Source: 2-12-FULL-60-19 sp041483675 (lineage in GTDB: Bacteria; Desulfobacterota; Binatia; UBA9968). From it: a DNA stretch of 64,000 nucleotides. Shown here in pieces: positions 9,022 through 18,123 of this stretch. A model generated the notes under the pieces. That model saw only the letters and a list, made by a program, of their open reading frames with translations. It had not been told where the DNA came from and searched no databases. The stretch covers positions 1 to 64,000 of the forward strand of contig JBGPGE010000001.1 in assembly GCA_041483675.1 (NCBI GenBank), given 5' to 3'. The position numbers were made by a program, and so were the translations under genes. The number at the start of each line of letters is the position of its first letter. Position 1 is the first letter of the stretch.

Positions 9022-10131
9022 ATGAAGCCCGCTCAGGTTAAATTGGAAAATATCGGCAAGCGCTACGGCGAGCAGTGGGTCGTGCGCGGCGTCACGCTCC
9101 AGATCGAGCGCGGCGAGTTCTACACTTTTCTCGGGCCGAGCGGCTGCGGCAAGACCACGCTGCTGAGAACGATTGCCGGCTTCGTCGCGCCGGACGAAGG
9201 CGTCGTTTACCTCGACGGGGAGCCGGTGACCGATGTCCCGCCGTGGAAGCGCGACGTCGGAATGGTATTTCAAAACTACGCGCTCTGGCCGCACCTGACG
9301 GTCTTTGAAAATGTCGCCTTCGGCCTGCGCGAGCGCCGCGCGGCGCGCGAAGAGATCGCCGAGAAGGTCAAGCTCGCGCTCGAACAGGTGGACCTCAAAA
9401 CCACGGCGGACCGGAGGCCGTCGCAGCTCTCCGGCGGCCAGCAGCAGCGCGTCGCCCTCGCCCGCACGCTGGTGATTCAACCCAGAGTGCTGCTCCTGGA
9501 CGAGCCGCTCAGCAACCTCGACGCGAAGCTGCGCGCCGAAATGCGCCTCGAGCTGCTGAAGCTCCAGCGCGATCTCGGCATCACGACGATCTATGTGACG
9601 CACGACCAGGAGGAGGCGCTGGCGCTGTCCACGCGCATCGCGGTGATGGACCGGGGAAGCATCGTGCAGGAGGGCGCGCCGCGGGAAATCTACGAGCAGC
9701 CGCGCGGCCCGTTTGTCGCCGCGTTTGTGGGAAAGTCCAATCTATTTGAAGGCAGCGTCACGCGCGTGGACGGTCGAGCGGCGGAGATCGAGACTCTAGA
9801 AGGCATTCGCATGACCGCCGCTCTGGGGCCGCTCCTACCGTCTTCGCCGGCGCGTGGAGCGCGGGTGGCGCTGAACATCCGCCCGGAGGCGATTGCCGTG
9901 GTCAGGCCCGACGACGCCACGCCCTTCTCCAACCGGCTGCCGGGCAAGGTGCTCGCCTCGGCCTATCAAGGCTCGCTTGTCGAGTATGAGATCGAATGTT
10001 CCGGCAGGTCGATCAAAGCCAACGTGATCAATCCCAAAGGAAAGCCGCTGTTTCACCGCGGCGACGAAGTGGCGATGGTTTTCGCTCCGGAAGATGTGCT
10101 GATAATCAAGACGGAGTCGCCGATCGCTTAG
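9022..10131 (+). CDS. ABC importer ATPase (FbpC/PotA type)
   Basis: 369 residues. Walker A GPSGCGKTT at 38-46, Q-loop at 84, signature LSGGQ at 136-140, Walker B VLLLDEP ending at Asp160-Glu161, and a switch His in THDQEEA. The C-terminal third is a TOBE domain, as in FbpC, PotA and MalK-type ATPases. It powers the permease encoded just upstream. The operon is closed by a hairpin repeat at 10143-10187. Confidence 0.93.
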   Translation: MKPAQVKLENIGKRYGEQWVVRGVTLQIERGEFYTFLGPSGCGKTTLLRTIAGFVAPDEGVVYLDGEPVTDVPPWKRDVGMVFQNYALWPHLTVFENVAFGLRERRAAREEIAEKVKLALEQVDLKTTADRRPSQLSGGQQQRVALARTLVIQPRVLLLDEPLSNLDAKLRAEMRLELLKLQRDLGITTIYVTHDQEEALALSTRIAVMDRGSIVQEGAPREIYEQPRGPFVAAFVGKSNLFEGSVTRVDGRAAEIETLEGIRMTAALGPLLPSSPARGARVALNIRPEAIAVVRPDDATPFSNRLPGKVLASAYQGSLVEYEIECSGRSIKANVINPKGKPLFHRGDEVAMVFAPEDVLIIKTESPIA

Positions 10132-10142
10132 CTTCGCAAACA

Positions 10143-10187
10143 CCCTCACCCCTACCCTCTCCCTCTGGGAGAGGGCGAGGGTGAGGG
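10143..10187. terminator. Hairpin repeat between convergent genes, likely bidirectional terminator
   Basis: CCCTCACC..CCCTCTCCC pairs with GGGAGAGGG..GGGTGAGGG around a 3-base loop. There is a clear second copy of this repeat at 52554-52600. Its place between the 3' ends of the ABC ATPase (+) and a REC gene (-) suits transcription termination in both directions; there is no strong T-run. Confidence 0.6.
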
Positions 10188-10224
10188 AAAATTCGGGCGA
10201 CGGGAAGCTGGTGGGGCTGTTGGT

Positions 10225-10599
10225 TTAGCCGAAATATTTCCGCAGCAGGTTTTGCAGGCTGGTGTCCTCGGTGACCGGCTTCGGGAGAAAATCGTTGCAG
10301 CCGATCGCCAGCGCTCTCCTTCTATCCTCTTCCCTCGATTGGGCGGAGACCACGACGATGGGCACCGCGCTCGCCCATTCGGTCCGGCGCAGCTCCTCCA
10401 TCGCCTGATAGCCGTCCATCACCGGCATGCGGAGGTCCATGAAGATAAGGTCGGGGCGGGCGTCGGCGGCGACCTCAAGCGCCTCCTTCCCGTCCCCCGC
10501 GGTGAAAATCGAGAAATCCCCCAGCCGTTTGAGACGGGCGGCGAGAATTTCGCGATTGTCTTCGTTGTCTTCGACAACGAGAATTTTTTTTGGGGCCAT
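10225..10599 (-). CDS. Stand-alone receiver (CheY-like) protein
   Basis: 124 residues, one receiver domain only. Acidic pocket ED at 10-11, phospho-Asp at about 55 in LIFMDLRMP, Ser in VVVSAQ and Lys in FLPKPVT. No output domain, so it signals by protein contact. Last gene of a three-gene minus-strand unit headed by a REC-kinase hybrid at 12459, which could be its phosphodonor. Confidence 0.9.
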   Translation of the reverse strand: MAPKKILVVEDNEDNREILAARLKRLGDFSIFTAGDGKEALEVAADARPDLIFMDLRMPVMDGYQAMEELRRTEWASAVPIVVVSAQSREEDRRRALAIGCNDFLPKPVTEDTSLQNLLRKYFG

Positions 10600-10632
10600 A
10601 AGCGGCGCTGCGGGATCTGCTTCGAAAGCGTC

Positions 10633-11337
10633 TCAGGCCCCCGCCCTCTCTATCGCATAGTCGCGCTTGAGCAATAGGGCGAGCACGTCGTCGGGCTCGC
10701 GGTGCGCGTCGATAAATCCCCTGACGGCGTCCAGCTCCGCGGCGCTGAAGTGCGGGCTCAATTTCTGCATCAAGACATCCACCATAGGCGGCTCCAGCCA
10801 GCCGTACTCCAGAGAGGCGTCGGCATAGTCGTAGCCGACGACCTTGATGGCCTCCGGGTTCAGGTCGCCGACCAGGTCGTTGAACACTTCGATGAACAGA
10901 TCGGTTTTCTCATCGGCCGTTCTCTCAGAGGCAACGGCACGCAGACGCTGCTTCATTTCCTTGCGCAGCCTCGCTTCCTGGATCGCCACCGCCACCCGGT
11001 AGGGCTTGAGCCGCCCGCGGATCAGCTCGAATTCGAGCGGCTCCGCGATCGTTTTGCGAAAGCGCCGGATAACGAAGGATTCCCGGCCGTTGGTCGCTTC
11101 AACGTAGCCGACCCGCATGGGATCGCCGGCGGCGCCGACCGGAAAACATTTTTCCCCGACCTCGGTCAGGGCCTCGAGCGGATGGCCGGTGTGGCGCTCG
11201 AGGAAAGCGCGGCCGTCGTCGCGGGAAAGCTGCCGCTCTTCCCCACCCTCCATGACGTAGGCCGGCGCGCCGTCGAACCGGGTGATGTGATGGAGTTTGT
11301 CGCACTCGCGGCAGCGGATGTATCTTTGCTCGGCCAT
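10633..11337 (-). CDS. Unrecognised CxxC protein in a two-component operon
   Basis: 234 residues, not assigned to a family. The N-terminus has RCRECDKLHH, a CxxC pair with nearby His that could bind zinc if another ligand is supplied. The middle (about 95-165) is charged and helical; the C-terminal 70 residues are acidic and contain WLEPPMVDVLMQKLSPHFS. No signal peptide or membrane segment. It lies 9 bases after the REC-kinase gene and 33 bases before the single REC gene, so a role in that signalling unit is likely. Confidence 0.7.
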   Translation of the reverse strand: MAEQRYIRCRECDKLHHITRFDGAPAYVMEGGEERQLSRDDGRAFLERHTGHPLEALTEVGEKCFPVGAAGDPMRVGYVEATNGRESFVIRRFRKTIAEPLEFELIRGRLKPYRVAVAIQEARLRKEMKQRLRAVASERTADEKTDLFIEVFNDLVGDLNPEAIKVVGYDYADASLEYGWLEPPMVDVLMQKLSPHFSAAELDAVRGFIDAHREPDDVLALLLKRDYAIERAGA

Positions 11338-11346
11338 ACGCCACTC

Positions 11347-12459
11347 CTAAAATCGATGCGACGAAATGCGGCTCAGCTCCGGCAACGCGCGCGACGGCAG
11401 GCTGAGCAACACCTCGGTGCCGACCCCGCGCTCGCTCTTCAACTTCAATGAGCCGCCGAGAAACTCTGTCAATCGCCGCGCCGCCGTCAGTCCCAGCCCC
11501 AACCCGGCAAACTCCCGGCGCATCGAGCCATCCAACTGCTGAAAAGGCTGGAACAGGCGGTCGATCTGGTCTTCGGGTATCCCCACGCCGGTGTCCCGGA
11601 TTTCTATTTCAACCATCCCTTTCTGCGGAACTGTCCGGACTTTGATCGTCACTTTGCCCGCAGGCGTGAATTTGATCGCGTTGTGCAGCAGGTTCTGCAC
11701 GATGCGCCCCGTCTTGTTGGGATCGCCGAGGATCATGATCCGGTCCTGCGGCCCTTCGATCGCGAGCCCCATCCCTTTTTCGTCCGCGAGCTTCTCATAG
11801 CGCCGCGCGCACTCCCTGAGCAAGAGGCAGATGTCGAATTCCTCCTCGGTGACGATCAACTCGCCGCTGTTGAGCGAGGTGATGATCAGCACGTTGTCGA
11901 TCAGCTCGAGCAGCTCGCCGGAATTTTTGTAGACCTTTTCCAACACCTTGCGCTGGCCGTCGTTCACGTCGCCGACCAGTTGATCGAGTAGGATCGACAC
12001 GAAGCCGATCACCACGCTGAGCGGGGTGCGCAACTCGTGCGAGATATTCGCCATGAACTCCGACCGGACGTTGCGCAGTTGCAGCCTGGCGATGCGGCGC
12101 TGCAAGGCGCGGCGGATCAACGCCAGGATATGGTTCACGTCGAACGGCTTGGAGATGTAGTCGAAGGCGCCGAGCCTGAGCCCTTCCACGGCGGTGTCCA
12201 TCGATCCGTAGCCGGTGATGATGATTGCTTCGATGTCGGGGTCCTGCTCCTTGATCTTTTGCAGTACCTTGGTGCCGGGAAGTCCCGGCATCTTGAGATC
12301 GACGGTGACGAGATCGACCGGCACTTCGCCGACCAGCCGGATCGCCTCGCTGCCCCGGTCGGTCGCGAAAACGTTGTAGTAGGGCTTGAGAATCATCTTG
12401 AGCGATTCTCTCGGCCCGAGCTCATCATCGACGATCAGTATGTTGGCTCTATCGTCCAT
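11347..12459 (-). CDS. Response regulator - histidine kinase hybrid (REC-HisKA-HATPase)
   Basis: 370 residues, soluble. Receiver domain first (phospho-Asp about 54 in LVTVDLKMPG), then the phosphoacceptor helix FMANISHELRTPLS (His near 143), then an ATPase domain with NLLHNAIKF, DTGVGIP and GLGLGLTAARRL. A receiver fused in front of a kinase without a sensor domain suggests it is switched by another kinase and phosphorylates a downstream partner, for example the REC protein at 10225-10599. First gene of its operon; 244 bases of non-coding DNA separate it from the sigma-54 activator upstream. Confidence 0.9.
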   Translation of the reverse strand: MDDRANILIVDDELGPRESLKMILKPYYNVFATDRGSEAIRLVGEVPVDLVTVDLKMPGLPGTKVLQKIKEQDPDIEAIIITGYGSMDTAVEGLRLGAFDYISKPFDVNHILALIRRALQRRIARLQLRNVRSEFMANISHELRTPLSVVIGFVSILLDQLVGDVNDGQRKVLEKVYKNSGELLELIDNVLIITSLNSGELIVTEEEFDICLLLRECARRYEKLADEKGMGLAIEGPQDRIMILGDPNKTGRIVQNLLHNAIKFTPAGKVTIKVRTVPQKGMVEIEIRDTGVGIPEDQIDRLFQPFQQLDGSMRREFAGLGLGLTAARRLTEFLGGSLKLKSERGVGTEVLLSLPSRALPELSRISSHRF

Positions 12460-12625
12460 CGTGTCCGTCCGTAGCTGTAGGCTTAAGTTAGTCGGATGAG
12501 TCTAAAGCAACTCACATGCCACCGGGAGGGTGGACGTAAGTCGCTGGAATTACAGGAGTTTAATTTTAAGACGACGAAGCGGGAGGAGACTGCTTAAACG
12601 GCTTTTCGAAGCCGCCCAACCGCAA

Positions 12626-12661
12626 CATATGGGTGGCCGACCGGCGCCCAGCCACCATATG
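12626..12661. repeat. Inverted repeat in the 244-base gap between two signalling operons
   Basis: CATATGGGTGGC at 12626-12637 and GCCACCATATG at 12651-12661 form an inverted repeat with a 13-base loop. It lies between the end of the sigma-54 activator gene and the start of the REC-kinase gene, both minus. It may be a terminator or a regulator site. Nothing else clear is seen in this gap. Confidence 0.4.
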
Positions 12662-12703
12662 CCGGCCTGACGTGGGGAATTGCGAGGGCCACAGGACTGG
12701 CCA

Positions 12704-14110
12704 TCAGCTGGACACTTTTGCGCACTCGATTAACTCGGTATCCTCGGCAATCTGTAATTTTTCCATGCGATACCGTAGTACTCTTCTGCTGGTGCCGAGC
12801 AGAAAGGACGCTTTGGTCTGGTTGAATCCGGTCTTTTGGAGCGCCTTTAAGATCAACTCCCGCTCGAACTCATCGACCGCGTCGCCGAGCGGACGCGCCC
12901 CTTCGAGCACCGCTTCTTTGAACGCGGGGCGGCTCTCGCCCCGGCGGATCTCCTCGGGAAGATCGTCCAGCCCGATCGCCTCGTGGCAGATCAATATCGT
13001 CAGCCGCTCGATCAGATTTTCCAGCTCTCGCACGTTGCCCGGCCACGAGTAGCCGAGCAGCTTGTCCACCACCTCGGCCGACAGCCGCCGCTCGGCGACG
13101 GCGTTCTCGCCCGCCTTGACCGTCAAAAAGTGATGCAGCAGCAGCGGGATATCTTCTCTCCGCTCGCGCAGCGGCGGCAGCGGGATCGACACCACGTTTA
13201 AGCGATAAAATAAGTCGGCGCGGAAGCCGCCGTCCCTGGCCAGCTTCTCCAGCTCGCGGTTGCTCGCGGCGACGATCCGCACGTCCACTTTGTTCTCCTC
13301 CGTGCCGCCCAGCCGGTTGAAGGTCTCGGTCTCGATCGCCCGCAGGAGCTTCGACTGCACCGACAATCCCATCTCCCCGATCTCGTCGAGGAACAGCGTG
13401 CCGCCGTGGGCGCTCTCGAAGTGGCCGATCTTTCTTTGGTAGGCGTTGGTGAACGCGCCTTTCTCATAGCCGAACAGCTCGCTCTCGATCAGGTTGTCGG
13501 GCAGCGCGGCGCAGTTGACCACGACGAACGGCTTGCTGCGCCGCTCGCTGCCGAAGTGGATCGCGCGGGCGATCAGCTCCTTGCCCGTCCCGCTCTCGCC
13601 GGTGATCAGCACGGTGCTTTTGCGCTTCGCCACTAGGCTGACGGTCTTGAAGACCTCCATCATAGCCTTGGATTTTCCGACGATGTTCTCGATGCCGTAT
13701 TTCCGCCCCACCTCTTCTTGCAGCCGCTCCAGCTCCCGGGAAAGACGGCTCCTTTCCAGCGCCCGCTCCACTCTGAGGCGCAGCTCGTCCACGTCGAACG
13801 GCTTGGTCACGTAGTCGAACGCCCCCGTCTCCTTGGCGGAAAAGGCGGTGCGCGCGGTGTTGAGCGCCGTCAGCATAATGACCTGCCCTTCGGGATGGGC
13901 CGCCCTCACCTGCTTGAGGGTTTCGAGGCCGTCCGTCCCCGGCATCATGATGTCGAGCAGGATCACCTCCGGCGTCTCCTCCTTGACCTTGCGGAGCGCC
14001 TCTTCGCCCGACCGGGCCTCGTGCACCCGCAGGCTCTTGCCGAAAATCAGGCGAATCGACTCGCGAACCCCCGTCTCATCGTCCACAACTAAAAGCGATG
14101 CTTGTTTCAT
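12704..14110 (-). CDS. Sigma-54-dependent response regulator (NtrC family) with GAFTNA loop
   Basis: 468 residues: receiver (phospho-Asp about 53), AAA+ ATPase (Walker A GESGTGKE 171-178, Walker B FLDEIGEM with DE at 242-243, arginine-finger region LPPLRERREDIP), and a C-terminal Fis-type helix-turn-helix (NQTKASFLLGTSRRVLRYRMEKL). It should open sigma-54 promoters when phosphorylated. The sigma-54 contact loop, GAFTGA in most of the family, reads GAFTNA at 218-223. It is the last of a closely spaced set of five minus-strand genes beginning at 19635, with the kinase gene 15955-18108 its most likely partner. Two sigma-54-like promoters occur in this window (33854 and 41493). Confidence 0.92.
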   Translation of the reverse strand: MKQASLLVVDDETGVRESIRLIFGKSLRVHEARSGEEALRKVKEETPEVILLDIMMPGTDGLETLKQVRAAHPEGQVIMLTALNTARTAFSAKETGAFDYVTKPFDVDELRLRVERALERSRLSRELERLQEEVGRKYGIENIVGKSKAMMEVFKTVSLVAKRKSTVLITGESGTGKELIARAIHFGSERRSKPFVVVNCAALPDNLIESELFGYEKGAFTNAYQRKIGHFESAHGGTLFLDEIGEMGLSVQSKLLRAIETETFNRLGGTEENKVDVRIVAASNRELEKLARDGGFRADLFYRLNVVSIPLPPLRERREDIPLLLHHFLTVKAGENAVAERRLSAEVVDKLLGYSWPGNVRELENLIERLTILICHEAIGLDDLPEEIRRGESRPAFKEAVLEGARPLGDAVDEFERELILKALQKTGFNQTKASFLLGTSRRVLRYRMEKLQIAEDTELIECAKVSS

Positions 14111-14126
14111 AGTGATCGGAACCCCC

Positions 14127-15977
14127 TTATAAAGCAGGCAACTCGGCGCGCAGCTGGACCGTCTCTCCGTCCGGGTAGCTGACGCGCAAGCCGCCGCCGT
14201 TTCGTTCGAGCAGAATCTTGGCGAGCAGGACGCGCAGCGGCAGCGCCTCCTCCCCGCCCTGCGCCGCCGTCAAGCCGAGATAGCGCGTGAGCGAGCTGAT
14301 GCCGGCGGCCTCGCGGAGATACGAGATCACCACGGCGCCGCCGTTTTCCACTTTGACCTGGATCGAATTTTTCGATTTCGCCTGGCTCAGGATCGCCAGA
14401 AATAGATTTTTGAAAGCAAAGAGAAAATGGGCTTTGTCGGCGAGGACCGCCATCGTCCGCCCCCGCTTGCCCCACTCGACGTTCTTGTCGTCCTTCACGG
14501 AATCCGGCAAGAGATCGTCGTGGATCCGGGAGAGCTGCTCGTAGAGATAGATCCGCTCCTTGGCCGGCTGGTTGAAGCGCGCGAATTCGAGCAGGGCCTC
14601 CAGCAGATCGTCCATCCGTTGAACGTCGTTGCTCACCGTCTCCTGGAAGCGGGAGCGGAAAGCGGCGTCGTCGAACCGGTCGCCGAGCAGTTGGGAGAAG
14701 GTCTTGATCGTGACCATCGGATTTTTAAGCTCGTGCGCCAGCTCGGTCATGAACAGGCGGAGGTCCGGCGGCTCGCCGTTGGCCGTCCGCGCGGCGGCGC
14801 TTCCGTTCTGCTGGGTCGCCGAACTGGACGTCTGATTTTCTTCAGCGGGCGGAGTGTCGCGGCGCGCTTCCGCAGAGGCGCCGGCGGAAATCGGCGCGCG
14901 CTCGGAGGTGAATTCAAAGATTAGATCCGGCGCGTCGAGCAGCTCTTTCCTGTGCGTCGCGAAGCTTCGGGCGACGACCGCCTCCAGCTCATCGAGATTG
15001 CCGAACCACAGATAGTTGCGCAGCCGGTCCACCGCCGCGGGAGAAAAAACCGCACGGTTCAAGCCCAGCCGCGCGCCGCATTCCCCGGCCAGCGCAGCCG
15101 CCAGGGCGGCGATATCGGCCTGCCGCTCCCGGAGCGGCTGAAGGCGGAGCACCAGCGCCGCCAGCCGGTAGTAGAGCGGATCGAGAAACGTCCCGCGGTA
15201 AACGCTCTCCAGCAAATCCGCGTGCGCGCTGGAGATGAGTTGGAGAGTTCTTCCCTCAGCCTCGCTCTCGCCCAAAAAGTCGATGAGGCCCGACTGAGCC
15301 GTGAGGCTCATGCGCTCGACACCGTAAAGAAACAAAGTCAACCGCGCCCCCGCCGGGCGTTCTTCGACTCGCGCCTTGAGGTAGCCCTTCCCGATCTCCG
15401 GCGCATGGATAAACAGCGGCGTGCCGGCCTCCGAATTCAGCCGGTGGATCGCCCGCGCCACCCGCTCCTGCCCGCAGCCGGCCTCGCCGAGGATCAGCAG
15501 CGGAAACGGCGCCGCGGCGAACTTCTTGACCAGCGTCGCGACGGACTCTGGCACGTAGGGATACTCAAGACGAGAAAGGTCCGCGGCGCACGCGGGGACG
15601 ACCGTCGACGGTTTCGCCGGCTGAGCGGCGGCTTGCGCCAATAGCCGCGCCACTTTTTCTCTCAGCTCGTAGGGATTGAACGGCTTGGCCAGGAGGTCGA
15701 CATGCTTCGCGCCGGGATCGAACGGCGCGGTGGGCCGGGAGTCCGCCAGGAACAGCACGGGACAGGAGAACCGCGCGGCGACACGCGCGAGCGCCGCCGG
15801 CTCGGAGGCGGCCGTGCCGCCGACCGCCAGAATCATCAGGTCGATCTCCGTGCCGGAAATACCGGCGCTTCCGCTCTCCAGCGAGGCGCCGTGCGAGACC
15901 GCAAAATCGGGCCCGAGAATGAGCGCGACGGTCTCTCGCACGGCGGCGGACGGATCAATGACTCGAATACGCTTCAT
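14127..15977 (-). CDS. Degenerate REC - AAA+ - histidine kinase fusion protein
   Basis: 616 residues. An N-terminal receiver-like part (1-115) keeps KPFNPYEL but lacks the phospho-Asp and reads DLMILAVGG there. A sigma-54-activator-like AAA+ part (about 140-360) has Walker A GEAGCGQE (164-171, Lys replaced by Gln), Walker B LFLYGVERM (Asp-Glu replaced by Tyr-Gly), and no GAFTGA loop, yet retains PLRERQADI. After a low-complexity linker (360-405) comes a HisKA-like helix with TELAHELKNP (His415). The last 130 residues align in place with an ATPase domain but lack the DxGxG and GxGLG boxes. It looks like a regulator built from inactive modules. Its start overlaps the kinase gene upstream by 23 bases, and the NtrC-type gene follows by 16. 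Confidence 0.8.
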   Translation of the reverse strand: MKRIRVIDPSAAVRETVALILGPDFAVSHGASLESGSAGISGTEIDLMILAVGGTAASEPAALARVAARFSCPVLFLADSRPTAPFDPGAKHVDLLAKPFNPYELREKVARLLAQAAAQPAKPSTVVPACAADLSRLEYPYVPESVATLVKKFAAAPFPLLILGEAGCGQERVARAIHRLNSEAGTPLFIHAPEIGKGYLKARVEERPAGARLTLFLYGVERMSLTAQSGLIDFLGESEAEGRTLQLISSAHADLLESVYRGTFLDPLYYRLAALVLRLQPLRERQADIAALAAALAGECGARLGLNRAVFSPAAVDRLRNYLWFGNLDELEAVVARSFATHRKELLDAPDLIFEFTSERAPISAGASAEARRDTPPAEENQTSSSATQQNGSAAARTANGEPPDLRLFMTELAHELKNPMVTIKTFSQLLGDRFDDAAFRSRFQETVSNDVQRMDDLLEALLEFARFNQPAKERIYLYEQLSRIHDDLLPDSVKDDKNVEWGKRGRTMAVLADKAHFLFAFKNLFLAILSQAKSKNSIQVKVENGGAVVISYLREAAGISSLTRYLGLTAAQGGEEALPLRVLLAKILLERNGGGLRVSYPDGETVQLRAELPAL

Positions 15978-18108
15978 GGACTTGAGGGCGATACTTGGCT
16001 CCCGATTGCGCGACGTATTTCAACGGCAGATTGATGAAGAACGCGGTCCCCCGACCGACCCCGCTCTCGACCAGGATATGGCCGCCGTGTTCCTTGACGA
16101 TCTGGTGCGAGATGGAAAGGCCCAGCCCGTTCCCGTCTTTTTTCGTCGTGAAAAACGGATTAAAGATGTTTTCGAGGTCCTTTTCCGGAATGCCGACGCC
16201 GGAATCCCGCACCTCGATTTGCACAAATTGCTCGTGGCCGTTCACCGGGGAGAGATGCGTGGCGATCTCAACCACGCCACCGCCTTCGATGGATTGAATG
16301 GCGTTTAGAATGAGATTCATGCAGACCTGCTTGGTCTGCTCTTTGTCAACGAAGATCTTGGGCAGGCCGGAAGCGAGGCGGAGCGCGATCCGCACGTCCT
16401 TGTCCTTCGCTTCGGTGTCCAGGAGGCGCGCGATGTTGTCGACGATGTCATTGATATTCTCGGCGGTCACGTTGGGCGTCGAAGGACGGGCGAAGCTCAG
16501 CAGGTCGGTGACCAAGCCGCAGATGCGGTCCACTTCCTTCAACGCCAGGCTCTGGAAGCTGTCGCGAAAATCTTTGTCCTCGTACCGTTCCGGCAGGAGC
16601 TGGGTGAAAGTCCGGATCGCCACCAGCGGGTTGCGGATCTCGTGGGCCAAGCCGGCCGTCAACATGCCGAGCGAGGAGAGCCGGTCCGCCCGGCGGATGA
16701 TGTTCTGCGACTGTTTTAGATTTTCGTAGAGCCGGGCGTTGTCGATCGCGATCGCCGCCTGGTTGGCGAGCGTGGAGAGCACCTCGATATCCTCGTAAGA
16801 GTACATCGCGTTGCCCTCGCGGTGGCCGAGGTTGAGCATCCCGATGAGGCGGTCTTTGGTGAGGAGCGGCAGAGTCACCTCGGCCTCAAGCTGCGCCATC
16901 TTGGCCGACGCTTCCAGGGTCTCGCGGCCGTCGCGCAGCATCTCCAGCTCCTCCCGGATGATCGCCTCGCGCCGCTTGACGAGCGTCCGCACCAGGGGGT
17001 CGTCCTGCGCCACCACGGGCTGCTGCGACGGCTCGTACTTCAGGCCGACGTTGCTCTTGATCCGAAACGAGCCGTTGCTTTCCTCCAGGAGAAACAGCGA
17101 GGCCTTCTCGATCTCCAGCGCCTTCACCACCGTCTGCACCAGGTTCTGGCACACGGCTTCCAGATCGACCATGGAGATCATCTCCCTGCTGGAGCGGAGC
17201 AGAGTCTCGCGGTAGTCGTAATGCTTTTTGAACAGCACGCGCTCGAAGGCCTCCTCCGTGCGGAACCGCACCTTCGGGAAAAAGAAGCCGACGAGGATGA
17301 ATAACGCCAGGGCGACGAGCGAAAATCCCGCGCTGACCTCCCCGAAAAAGAGCATCTGCGTCCCGACGAGGACGAGATGACATGGAATGAGAAGCGCCAG
17401 CAGCAGGCAGGCGTAGATCAGGCTGCGCTTGATGACGACGTCGATGTCGAGGAGGCGGTACTGGATGATCGCGTAAGCGATGATCCCCGCATGGATATTG
17501 GTAAAAATAAAACCGATCGGGTAAAGCTCGACGCCGTAATTCATCAGGAAGTCGAGCCCGGCGAGCGAGTAGATGATCGTGGATATGTACACATAGGTTA
17601 CCTGGTTGACCCGCCCAGGCTGACCGGACAGATCGCGCCGGTGGGCAACAAGGAAGGCCAGCCCCGCGATCAGCAACGCGACCAGGAACACGAGGTACAC
17701 GGGGTGGAGCACCCCGGCTTGCGGGTAATAGCCCCAGTAACCGCGGTAGACTCCCGCTACGAATGCGTCGCCGGTCCAGGTGGCGACCAGGAAGGCCGCG
17801 CCGACGCCGTACGACAGGTAGGCGACGATCCGCTTTCGGACGCTGTTCGTGAACTCGACGACGAAGTGAAAGAATGCGATGGGAATAAATATGATGCCGG
17901 AATATCCGAGGCGGGTCACGGTGTCGGCCGCGTGCGGATTCTGCAAGTTGAAGAGGACCGTCCAGTTTCCCTGCCAGTAAGCCGTGAGAAAACACCATAA
18001 CGCAAAAGTGCGGCTGAGCGACGAGCGCGGATTTCTGAGCAAAACGAAGAATCCGAGACCGGAGGCAAGAAGGGCCGTGAGCAGTGAAGGGATAGAGTAA
18101 AGATTCAT
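15955..18108 (-). CDS. Membrane histidine kinase, 7TM-type N-terminus - GAF - HisKA - HATPase
   Basis: 717 residues. The first 290 contain about eight hydrophobic segments in the pattern of 7TM histidine-kinase input domains, followed by a GAF domain (about 310-460), HisKA with GLAHEIRNPLVAI, and a complete ATPase domain (LILNAIQSI, DSGVGIP, GNGLGLSISHQI). Overall layout is like PrsK, which pairs with an NtrC-type regulator. Here a sigma-54 activator lies two genes downstream, supporting such a pair. The gene starts 15 bases after the FabF-like gene, so ketosynthase and kinase are probably co-transcribed. Confidence 0.88.
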   Translation of the reverse strand: MNLYSIPSLLTALLASGLGFFVLLRNPRSSLSRTFALWCFLTAYWQGNWTVLFNLQNPHAADTVTRLGYSGIIFIPIAFFHFVVEFTNSVRKRIVAYLSYGVGAAFLVATWTGDAFVAGVYRGYWGYYPQAGVLHPVYLVFLVALLIAGLAFLVAHRRDLSGQPGRVNQVTYVYISTIIYSLAGLDFLMNYGVELYPIGFIFTNIHAGIIAYAIIQYRLLDIDVVIKRSLIYACLLLALLIPCHLVLVGTQMLFFGEVSAGFSLVALALFILVGFFFPKVRFRTEEAFERVLFKKHYDYRETLLRSSREMISMVDLEAVCQNLVQTVVKALEIEKASLFLLEESNGSFRIKSNVGLKYEPSQQPVVAQDDPLVRTLVKRREAIIREELEMLRDGRETLEASAKMAQLEAEVTLPLLTKDRLIGMLNLGHREGNAMYSYEDIEVLSTLANQAAIAIDNARLYENLKQSQNIIRRADRLSSLGMLTAGLAHEIRNPLVAIRTFTQLLPERYEDKDFRDSFQSLALKEVDRICGLVTDLLSFARPSTPNVTAENINDIVDNIARLLDTEAKDKDVRIALRLASGLPKIFVDKEQTKQVCMNLILNAIQSIEGGGVVEIATHLSPVNGHEQFVQIEVRDSGVGIPEKDLENIFNPFFTTKKDGNGLGLSISHQIVKEHGGHILVESGVGRGTAFFINLPLKYVAQSGAKYRPQVHEAYSSH

Positions 18109-18123
18109 GGCCCGTCCCGGGAT

